This document shows, piece after piece, positions 1 through 4,671 of a DNA stretch of 6,835 nucleotides. The stretch covers positions 1 through 6,835 of the forward strand of contig JAIRRE010000222.1 of NCBI GenBank assembly GCA_031256125.1, in the 5' to 3' direction. The notes beneath the pieces were generated by a model. It ran no database searches, was not told the DNA's origin, and saw nothing but the letters and a program-made list of their open reading frames with translations. Numbering within the stretch: the first letter of the stretch is position 1; each line of letters starts with the position of its first letter. Source of the DNA: Burkholderiaceae bacterium. Lineage in GTDB: Bacteria > Pseudomonadota > Gammaproteobacteria > Burkholderiales > Burkholderiaceae_C. The translations under genes were made by a program, and so were the position numbers.

Positions 1-252
1 GCCCACGCTGCGGACCTCATGCCCCTTGGCCGCCAATTGCTCGCTCACCTGCGGGCGAAAACCGTGCACCAGCACGATCTTGACGCCCATGCTCTGGATC
101 AGCGCCAGATCGGTGGCAATGCTGCCCAGCTTGCCCGCGGCAATGGCTTCGCCGGCCACCCCCACCACAAAGGTCTTGCTCCGGTGCATGTGGATGTAAG
201 GCGCGACCGCGCGGAACCACGGCACGAAGGTGAAATTGAAAACGGCGGACAT
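1..252 (-). CDS. argA: N-acetylglutamate synthase (amino-acid N-acetyltransferase), N-terminal part, truncated by the window edge
   Basis: Reading leftward from an ATG at 252-250, 84 codons stay open to the edge. Characteristic segments are FNFTFVPWFRAVAPYIHMHR (residues 5-24), KTFVVGVAGEAIAAGKL (26-42) and MGVKIVLVHGFRPQVSEQL (55-73). They match the amino-acid-kinase-like N-terminal domain of ArgA (compare the E. coli PYI-x-HR-x-KTFV, GGEAI and ARPQI blocks). The family makes N-acetylglutamate from acetyl-CoA and glutamate, the first step of arginine synthesis, in the cytoplasm. The kinase-like domain has no kinase role and serves arginine feedback; the catalytic GNAT domain would lie beyond the left edge, about 350 further residues. 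The start was chosen because the family's FTFVPWF block begins a few residues in; no clear Shine-Dalgarno is visible. It is divergent from the pilus operon and probably functionally unrelated. Confidence 0.93.
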   Translation of the reverse strand, partial: MSAVFNFTFVPWFRAVAPYIHMHRSKTFVVGVAGEAIAAGKLGSIATDLALIQSMGVKIVLVHGFRPQVSEQLAAKGHEVRSVG

Positions 253-280
253 TGGAGCGGCGGGGCGCGAAATGACAGGG

Positions 281-300
281 AGCCTTGATTTGACAAGGCT
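281..300. repeat. Perfect 7-bp inverted repeat upstream of argA
   Basis: AGCCTTG at 281-287 and CAAGGCT at 294-300 are exact reverse complements around a 6-base spacer (ATTTGA). The dyad ends 29 bases from the argA start codon, so it lies in the argA leader or promoter. It could be an operator or a leader hairpin. It does not resemble the ARG box bound by ArgR. It is not followed by a T-run in a position that would make it a terminator, and it sits between divergent genes, where a terminator is not expected. Confidence 0.5.
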
Positions 301-498
301 GCAAAGTGTAATGGAGGCGGACGGTTGGGCATCCGCTTTCTCCAAGACAACGAACAGGTTGCCGTATCCCGGCTTTAGGCGTTTCTCGCCTCGTTGCAAA
401 GGCTCGCGCCAGCGCTGAATATGGCTGCGCTTTGCGCTTCGCGGCCCATCCCAAATCTGGACGCTTGAACGCGCGCAGACTTATTTATTAGCGCCACG

Positions 499-536
499 AG
501 TAAATGATACTACCTGTTACAATTGAGCTATTTACT
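499..536. repeat. 7-bp inverted repeat bracketing the putative -10 element
   Basis: AGTAAAT at 499-505 and ATTTACT at 530-536 are exact reverse complements separated by 24 bases. Arm centres are 31 bp apart, close to three helical turns. The extended -10 at 515-523 lies between the arms and the predicted transcription start falls on the right arm. This geometry would suit a dimeric repressor or activator, but the region is AT-rich, so a chance match is realistic. Confidence 0.35.
515..523 (+). promoter_or_regulatory. Candidate extended -10 promoter of the minor-pilin operon
   Basis: TGTTACAAT has the TGn extension followed by TACAAT, a 5/6 match to TATAAT. It lies in the only AT-rich patch upstream of the operon. 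The hexamer 17 bases upstream (495-500, CACGAG) is a poor -35, which fits an extended -10 promoter. The predicted start is near 530, giving a leader of about 58 bases before the ATG at 588. This also argues against an upstream pilE start at 504, which would precede the promoter. There is no canonical sigma-54 site. Confidence 0.45.
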
Positions 537-575
537 TACATTGCTTCACGTTCCATGCCTTGCCAACTTGCAACC

Positions 576-600
576 GAAAGCCCGGTCATGCTTTGCCGGG
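576..600 (+). promoter_or_regulatory. pilE ribosome binding region and start-codon hairpin
   Basis: A weak Shine-Dalgarno GAAAG (576-580) sits 7 bases before the ATG at 588. Immediately after it, CCCGG (581-585) can pair with CCGGG (596-600), leaving a 10-base loop that contains the ATG. The motif supports 588 over the alternative ATGs at 555 and 504, which have no better binding site. The hairpin could modulate initiation, but five base pairs is modest. Confidence 0.35.
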
Positions 601-1151
601 GCCGCTTATCACTGCCGGCGCGGCGCATCACCGCGCGCGGCTTTACCCTTGTTGAACTGATGGTGGTGGTGGCAATCGTCGCCATCCTGGCGGCCATTGC
701 GATGCCCGCGTATCAGAGTTACGTCCTGCGTGGGCAACTGACCGCCGCTACCAACGGCTTGGCGGCCATGCAGGCCAACATGGAGCGTTATTTCCAGGAT
801 AACCGCACCTACACGGCAGTGGGCACCGTCCTGCCGCCTTGCGATCCGAGTTACATCAAACAAAACACGGTTGGCGACACGGGGGCTGCTTTCACGATCA
901 CATGTCCGACCACGGATCCGACCGGCAACGCCAGCCCCAATCCTGGAATGCTGGCCGCCGATTCGGGTAGCTCCGCGTCCGATTCGAGTAGCCCCGCCTA
1001 CACCATAGTCGCCACTGGCAGCGGAGCTACCAACGGTTTTATTTACACCGTTGACCAACGAGGCGTGCGCGCCACCCAAAGCGTGGGCGGCGGCTGGCCG
1101 ACGACCAGCAGCAACAGTTGCTGGATCATGAAAAAAGGGCAGACATGCTAA
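588..1151 (+). CDS. pilE: Type IV pilus minor pilin PilE
   Basis: The product is a 187-residue prepilin. The leader is 18 residues, basic, ending in Gly, with cleavage between G18 and F19. The mature N-terminus FTLVELMVVVAIVAILAAIA has Glu at +5 and the hydrophobic assembly helix, followed by MPAYQSYVLRGQL, a standard type IVa pilin pattern. The middle EMRYFQDN-like block reads MERYFQDNRTY. C85 and C106 may form one disulfide and C178 and C187 another: the CW-x-MKKGQTC tail is typical of PilE in Burkholderiales. A Ser-rich insert, coded by a 21-bp tandem repeat, precedes the final strands. It would be cut by PilD, inserted in the inner membrane and built into the pilus or its priming complex. 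The ATG at 588 was chosen by leader length, binding site and promoter position; 555 would add 11 residues. It overlaps fimT by 7 bases. A major pilin is less likely given the context of minor-pilin genes. Confidence 0.9.
   Translation: MLCRGRLSLPARRITARGFTLVELMVVVAIVAILAAIAMPAYQSYVLRGQLTAATNGLAAMQANMERYFQDNRTYTAVGTVLPPCDPSYIKQNTVGDTGAAFTITCPTTDPTGNASPNPGMLAADSGSSASDSSSPAYTIVATGSGATNGFIYTVDQRGVRATQSVGGGWPTTSSNSCWIMKKGQTC
960..1001 (+). repeat. Imperfect 21-bp tandem repeat in pilE
   Basis: Two adjacent 21-base units (960-980 and 981-1001) agree at 17 of 21 positions and both begin GATTCG. Being a multiple of three, they encode two heptads, DSGSSAS and DSSSPAY, making a Ser/Asp-rich surface loop in the C-terminal half of the pilin. 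It looks like a small in-frame duplication that has since diverged. Confidence 0.6.
1134..1139 (+). promoter_or_regulatory. Shine-Dalgarno that fixes the fimT start
   Basis: AAAGGG lies 5 bases before the ATG at 1145, inside the last codons of pilE. It decides for 1145 over the ATGs at 1118 and 1166 and the GTG at 1214, none of which has a comparable site. Confidence 0.6.
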
Positions 1152-1954
1152 AGCGTCTGGCCCGGATGCCGCGCTCGCGCATCGCGCCAGCCGGTGTTCC
1201 GGGCGCGGACGGCGTGCCAGCGGAGCCGGGCCGGGGGCCAAGCGGCGCAAAGCCGCGCGGCTTTACCCTTATCGAGTTGATGATTACGCTGGCGCTGCTG
1301 GCGATTTTGTCGTTGCTGGCCATGCCCTCTTTTCGCACTTGGGTCGGCAACAGCCGCGTGCGCGCCGTTGCCAGCGACCTGTCCAATGGTCTGCGGCTGG
1401 CGCAAACCGAATCCCTGCGCCGCAGCCGTCAGACCGTATTTGCGCTGACCACCCAATCGGTTTCGATGGTCAGCGCGACCAACGAGCCAAATTACGCCCC
1501 GGTGTCCTCCAGCGCCGCCAGCGCCAGCAATTGGGCCGTCAGCCTGCCGCCATCGGCGATTGATGCCAGCCTTCCCGTGTTCGTGGGCAGCGGCTCGATA
1601 GCCGACCTCGTGCCGGGCATCGCCATCCAAGGCCCGCCGGTCACGTGCTTTAGCGCACAGGGCCGCTTGATTACCAGCGCCACGGCAATTTCCGATATCG
1701 GGCTGGGCAGCGGCAGCGCGTGCGCCGCGCCGGTCTCCTACACCACGGCGTCCGGCGCTCAATTCCTGAGCATCTATCGCATTGATGGCGCGGCGCTTGG
1801 AGCAGACCGCCCCTTGCAAGTGGAAGTGGGGCTGGGCGGGCAAGTGCGCCTGTGCAACCCGCTTTATCGGATGGGACCCAGCCTCAACACCGCCACCACC
1901 CCGCCCAGCTCGCCCGAAGGGTGCATGGCGCCGCAATCTTCTATAGGCTTATGA
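1145..1954 (+). CDS. fimT: GspH/FimT family minor pseudopilin
   Basis: The product has 269 residues. An unusually long 39-residue, Pro/Ala/Arg-rich leader ends in KPRG, cut before F40; the mature start FTLIELMITLALLAILSLLA has Glu at +5. The following SFRTWVGNSRVRAVASDL and GLRLAQTESLRRSRQTVF segments are characteristic of the GspH/FimT family, where the second helix lies at the base of a beta-rich C-terminal domain. C168, C193, C237 and C260 are possible disulfide partners. The C-terminal GGQVRLCNP (231-239) corresponds to the family's GRxR motif, which in characterised FimT binds DNA during transformation; here the first Arg is Gln. It acts as a minor pilin of the priming complex, possibly also in DNA uptake. 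The start overlaps the pilE stop (ATGCTAA) and the stop overlaps pilV (ATGA), so translation is probably coupled. FimU is an alternative name for the same position. Confidence 0.9.
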   Translation: MLKRLARMPRSRIAPAGVPGADGVPAEPGRGPSGAKPRGFTLIELMITLALLAILSLLAMPSFRTWVGNSRVRAVASDLSNGLRLAQTESLRRSRQTVFALTTQSVSMVSATNEPNYAPVSSSAASASNWAVSLPPSAIDASLPVFVGSGSIADLVPGIAIQGPPVTCFSAQGRLITSATAISDIGLGSGSACAAPVSYTTASGAQFLSIYRIDGAALGADRPLQVEVGLGGQVRLCNPLYRMGPSLNTATTPPSSPEGCMAPQSSIGL

Positions 1955-2496
1955 ACGTGCACGTTTTCCCCAACCGCTTTCCCGCCAACGCGCGCCAGGG
2001 CGGGGTATGCGCGGCGCAACGGCGCATCGGCGGCTTTGCCCTGATCGAGGCGCTGGTGGCGCTGCTGCTGTTTTCCATCGGCATTCTGGGTTTGATGGGG
2101 TTGCAGGCGCGCGCCGTTTCTGTCGCCGGTGACGCCCAAGGCCGCAGCCGCGCCGCCCTGATCGCTGACCAATGTGCCAGCCAGATGCAGTTGCTGGCTA
2201 CCAACGCCACCATCAGTGGCGCCGGCGGCACGACCCAAGGCGCAACGGTGGCCCAGCTATGCAATCAACCGGGATGGAGCGCCTATGTCAGCGACTCCGC
2301 CCAAGGCGGATTGCCCGGCGGCGCGATCCAGGCCACGAGTACCCCGCCAACCGCCGTTGTTCCCGGCGGCCTTTCGATGGCGCCTTTAAATGTCTCCATC
2401 ACGGTCACCTGGACGCCACCTTTGCGCAGCGGCGCGACCGGCTCCACGCCCAGCCACTTGACCACGCAGACCACGCTGTTGCTGAAAAACAGTTGA
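1951..2496 (+). CDS. pilV: Type IV pilus minor pilin PilV
   Basis: The product is 181 residues, beginning at the ATG that overlaps the fimT stop as ATGA. The 28-residue leader ends RRIGG and is cut before F29; the mature start FALIEALVALLLFSIGILGL and the following MGLQARAVSVAGDAQGRSRA are close to the PilV consensus (G-F-x-LIEVLVA-hydrophobic, GLLGLAGLQ, then Ala/Arg-rich). Two Cys, C75 and C104, could form a disulfide. The C-terminal part contains VSITVTWTPP and ends in TLLLKNS, resembling the beta-strand end of PilV. It is a minor pilin of the assembly-priming complex in the inner membrane. An AGG at 1945-1947 is too close to be a strong binding site, so coupling to fimT is likely. Family assignment is clear from the helix and its place between fimT and pilW. 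Confidence 0.92.
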   Translation: MNVHVFPNRFPANARQGGVCAAQRRIGGFALIEALVALLLFSIGILGLMGLQARAVSVAGDAQGRSRAALIADQCASQMQLLATNATISGAGGTTQGATVAQLCNQPGWSAYVSDSAQGGLPGGAIQATSTPPTAVVPGGLSMAPLNVSITVTWTPPLRSGATGSTPSHLTTQTTLLLKNS

Positions 2497-2541
2497 ACCT
2501 GAAAACGGCAGTTGACCGCTCCTTTCCTTTCGCAACCTCGC

Positions 2542-3837
2542 ATGAACACAACGGTTTCTGGCTTCGATGAGACTCCCGTCCGCGCGGCAGTGCGGTCGCG
2601 CCGCCATCAACGCGGCCTGTCGCTGATCGAGTTGATGGTGGCCATGCTGATCGGGCTGTTGCTGATGCTGGCGATGGTCAGCGCCATGTTTTTGAGCGAT
2701 TCGCAAAAGCGCACCACCAGCGCCGGCAGCGAAATGGACCAGTCCGGCGACTACGCCGTCAGCGTGCTGGATGTGGCGCTGCGCAATGCCGGGTCGGGGT
2801 TGGGACTGACGCAGCAGGGGCAGTCTGGAGGCTTGATCGGCTGCAACCCGGGTTTTACCGGCACTTTGCCCCAGCCCTTCGATACGCTGACGCCCGGCAA
2901 CCTGCGCATCGTGCCGGTGTTGATCGACCAAAACCCCTCCAACTCGACCACGATTGAGGGCGGCTCCGACGTACTGCTCGTCATGAGCGGATCGGGTGCC
3001 GGGGGGGGCGTTACGCGCGGCGTTGCCTCTCTTGACGGCGCCACGTTGACACTCAGCGGCAGCATTACTGGCATCGTCACTTCTTCCTCCATCGCGCAAG
3101 ACCAGCCGCTGGCGCTTCTGGACCAGTCCAACAACGGCTGCGCCATTTCCGTGATTACCGGCCCCGACCCTGCCACGACGCCGGGTGGCAATTCACTGAC
3201 GCTCAAAACGGCGCCCACAGACACGCCGTCCATCATCTTGCCGCTGGGTAATCTGGGCGGCGGAGATGTGCAATTTCAATTGCTGGGCGTGGACCTGGCC
3301 AGCGATACGCTGGTTAGCTACGACCTGCTTCGAGGTAGCAACCCGTCCACCGAGAGCGCCAGCGGTTCGGCGCAGACGGACGTGCAACCGGTGGCGGGCA
3401 ACGTGGTGGCGATGCAGGCGCTCTACGGTATTGCCGATGGCAGCGGCAAGTTGAGCAAATGGGTCGTGCCAGCCAATAGCGGCGGCGATAACTACAACTT
3501 CAATACCTTGCTGGGCAATCCGTCGGCACTACAAAGCATAGTGGCTATTCGTGTCGCCTTGCTGCTCAAAGGCAATCTCTACGAAAAAAACGACCTCTAC
3601 AACGCCAACACCGCTGCTGGCGCCAGCGCGCCGCCCGTGGCCGTTGCGCCGCCGACGTGGTTCAACCCCGTTGCGGACGCCTCTCCCCCAGCCGATCTGG
3701 CGGGCATACCTTTCCCGGCGAATTGGCAGGCCAGAACCTACCAGCCGACAGGGGAGGCCGCGCATTACCGCTACCGCGTCATCGAGTTCGTCGTGCCGGT
3801 GCGCAACAGCATGATGTCCCTCATATCTTCGTCCTGA
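2542..3837 (+). CDS. pilW: Type IV pilus minor pilin PilW
   Basis: The product is 431 residues. The 25-residue leader ends RRHQRG and is cut before L26; the mature start LSLIELMVAMLIGLLLMLAM has Glu at +5. The next block, VSAMFLSDSQKRTTSAG then MDQSGDYAVSVLDVALRNAG, is typical of PilW. The conserved C-terminal segments are present: VAGNVVAMQALYGIADGSGK (about 283-302), VAIRVALLLKG, and HYRYRVIEFVVPVRN (408-422). C101 and C200 are the only mature Cys noted. It is one of the largest minor pilins and links FimT/PilV with PilX and PilY1 in the priming complex. The ATG at 2542 was chosen; a TTG at 2512 would add ten residues with no pilin-like leader benefit. No clear Shine-Dalgarno is visible in the 45 bases after pilV. 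A G8 tract lies at codons 154-156. Confidence 0.93.
   Translation: MNTTVSGFDETPVRAAVRSRRHQRGLSLIELMVAMLIGLLLMLAMVSAMFLSDSQKRTTSAGSEMDQSGDYAVSVLDVALRNAGSGLGLTQQGQSGGLIGCNPGFTGTLPQPFDTLTPGNLRIVPVLIDQNPSNSTTIEGGSDVLLVMSGSGAGGGVTRGVASLDGATLTLSGSITGIVTSSSIAQDQPLALLDQSNNGCAISVITGPDPATTPGGNSLTLKTAPTDTPSIILPLGNLGGGDVQFQLLGVDLASDTLVSYDLLRGSNPSTESASGSAQTDVQPVAGNVVAMQALYGIADGSGKLSKWVVPANSGGDNYNFNTLLGNPSALQSIVAIRVALLLKGNLYEKNDLYNANTAAGASAPPVAVAPPTWFNPVADASPPADLAGIPFPANWQARTYQPTGEAAHYRYRVIEFVVPVRNSMMSLISSS
3001..3008 (+). repeat. G8 homopolymer tract inside pilW
   Basis: Eight consecutive G bases encode Gly154-Gly155-Gly156 (GGG GGG GGC) in pilW. Change by one base would shift the frame and truncate PilW soon afterwards. 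It is the longest homopolymer I found in the window; the next is A7 at 3584-3590, also in pilW. Confidence 0.8.
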
Positions 3838-3865
3838 AACCGGCCTTATTTCCGCACCCAGACCT

Positions 3866-4570
3866 ATGAAACCCGCAGTCAAAATACCGCCCCTATGGGT
3901 TGCCCGTCGCAGCGCGTCCGGGCAGCGCGGGGTGGTGCTGTTTTTCGCGCTGATCGTGCTCGTCATCCTGCTCATCGGCGGCATCGCTGTCGTGCGTTCC
4001 ATCAACGCCTCGCTATCGAGCGCGGGCAACCTGGCATTCCGGCGCGATCTGGTTACCCAGAGCGACGCGGTTGTCGCCCAGGCGATGCAGGCCGTGACGA
4101 CCGTTGGCAGCGGCGCCATCGGCTCCATTCCTGATTTGAAAACCAGCCAGCCGCAATTCAATTACAGCGCCGTCGCGCTGAACGGCGTTAGCGGGCAAGG
4201 CGTCAGCGCGCAAGGCATACCCAACGCTTTATTTAGTGACAGCCTTTTTTCCTCCGTCGCCACCGCAGGCAACGATATAACAACCGATAAAACAGCCAAT
4301 AATAGCAACGGGACAGTCACCATCCGCTACCTTATCGAGCGCATGTGCAGTGCCGAGGGGCCAGCGACTATGCAGAACTGTGTGTATGTGTCGGGTGCTG
4401 GCGGCGGCCCTGGCGGCAGCGGCCCTGGCGGCGGTACCGGTTGCAAGGGGAACTGCGGCCCTAGAGCGGCGGGTAGTAACAACAGCGTCGTTTACCGCCT
4501 GAGCTATCGTGTTACCGGCCCGCGCGGTACCCAGGCGTTTTTTCAAGCCATGTTTACCGGACCGAGTTGA
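3866..4570 (+). CDS. pilX: Type IV pilus minor pilin PilX
   Basis: The product is 234 residues. The N-terminus has a 22-residue leader ending SGQRG, then the helix VVLFFALIVLVILLIGGIAV, and the block VRSINASLSSAGNLAFRRDL. That GNLAF segment after the helix is a signature of the PilX N-terminal domain. Unlike the four preceding pilins it lacks Glu at +5 (Phe is there), as known for PilX and the related GspK proteins, which sit at the tip. The C-terminus VVYRLSYRVTGPRGTQAFFQ is also typical. C161, C172, C193 and C197 surround a Gly/Pro-rich loop coded by a 15-bp repeat. It starts 28 bases after pilW with no clear Shine-Dalgarno, and is followed by pilY1, whose product partners PilX at the pilus tip. 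Confidence 0.92.
   Translation: MKPAVKIPPLWVARRSASGQRGVVLFFALIVLVILLIGGIAVVRSINASLSSAGNLAFRRDLVTQSDAVVAQAMQAVTTVGSGAIGSIPDLKTSQPQFNYSAVALNGVSGQGVSAQGIPNALFSDSLFSSVATAGNDITTDKTANNSNGTVTIRYLIERMCSAEGPATMQNCVYVSGAGGGPGGSGPGGGTGCKGNCGPRAAGSNNSVVYRLSYRVTGPRGTQAFFQAMFTGPS
4400..4429 (+). repeat. 15-bp in-frame tandem repeat in pilX
   Basis: Two adjacent 15-base units (4400-4414 and 4415-4429) differ at one base and are followed by a partial third (GGCGGTACC). They encode GGGPG and GSGPG, a flexible Gly/Pro loop between C172 and C193 of PilX. Near identity suggests recent duplication and the copy number may vary between strains. Confidence 0.65.
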
Positions 4571-4596
4571 AATGAAAAGCCCAACCGGTAACCGTA

Positions 4597-4613
4597 AATG
4601 CCCAGCGGGCATT
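4597..4613 (+). other. Hairpin 1 in the pilX-pilY1 spacer
   Basis: AATGCCC (4597-4603) pairs perfectly with GGGCATT (4607-4613) around a 3-base loop AGC. The downstream sequence is AT-rich but has no clean T-run, so it is a poor intrinsic terminator. It could act as an attenuator or protect the 3' end of the upstream message after processing. Confidence 0.5.
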
Positions 4614-4635
4614 ATGTCTATCAATTTATTTATGG

Positions 4636-4650
4636 AATACCTGTGGTATT
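4636..4650 (+). other. Hairpin 2 in the pilX-pilY1 spacer
   Basis: AATACC (4636-4641) pairs with GGTATT (4645-4650) around loop TGT. It lies 22 bases after hairpin 1 and 7 bases before the pilY1 Shine-Dalgarno. It is weaker than hairpin 1 because half the pairs are A-T. Confidence 0.4.
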
Positions 4651-4657
4651 GCGTTTC

Positions 4658-4662
4658 AGGGA
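4658..4662 (+). promoter_or_regulatory. Shine-Dalgarno of pilY1
   Basis: AGGGA lies 9 bases before the ATG at 4672. It is one of the clearest ribosome sites in the operon and selects 4672 over the in-frame ATG at 4681. Confidence 0.6.
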
Positions 4663-4671
4663 TTATTAATC

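Larger units (their letters stand above)
253..587. other. Divergent intergenic region between argA and the minor-pilin operon
   Basis: These 335 bases hold no convincing gene on either strand. The short open frames here either overlap argA out of frame or have no recognisable protein features. The region contains a perfect dyad at 281-300, two small stem-loops at 361-373 (GCCG/CGGC) and 377-391 (AGGCG/CGCCT, loop TTTCT), and a markedly AT-rich patch at about 481-545 that carries the best pilus promoter candidate. Minus-strand promoter elements for argA must also lie here, but I could not pick a convincing -35/-10 pair. Confidence 0.8.

Noticed and set aside
422..435. Sigma-54-like TGGC...TTTGC element
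   Set aside because: The GG and GC dinucleotides are one base closer than the required spacing, and an extended -10 lies nearer the operon.
17..454. Minus-strand open frame overlapping the argA start
   Set aside because: It is out of frame with the clear ArgA N-terminus and has low-complexity Arg/His/Pro content typical of a shadow frame.
504..587. Upstream extension of pilE from ATG 504 or 555
   Set aside because: The candidate promoter -10 at 515-523 lies downstream of 504, neither ATG has a good ribosome site, and the resulting leaders (46 or 29 residues) contain acidic or hydrophobic stretches unlike a basic prepilin leader. 555 is not fully excluded.
634..650. 17-bp exact repeat shared with 1254-1270
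   Set aside because: It encodes the conserved prepilin cleavage site (RGFTL) in pilE and fimT, so shared protein constraint or common ancestry explains it without a regulatory role.
1148..1936. Long minus-strand open frame opposite fimT
   Set aside because: Its composition (Arg/Gln/His/Ala-rich) is that of an antisense shadow in GC-rich DNA and the plus strand encodes a clear GspH/FimT protein.
2386..4161. Long minus-strand open frames opposite pilW and pilX
   Set aside because: No recognisable domains, and the sense strand carries conserved PilW and PilX signatures throughout.
4597..4613. Intrinsic terminator after pilX
   Set aside because: The stem is perfect but short and no run of T follows, so it was recorded only as a hairpin.
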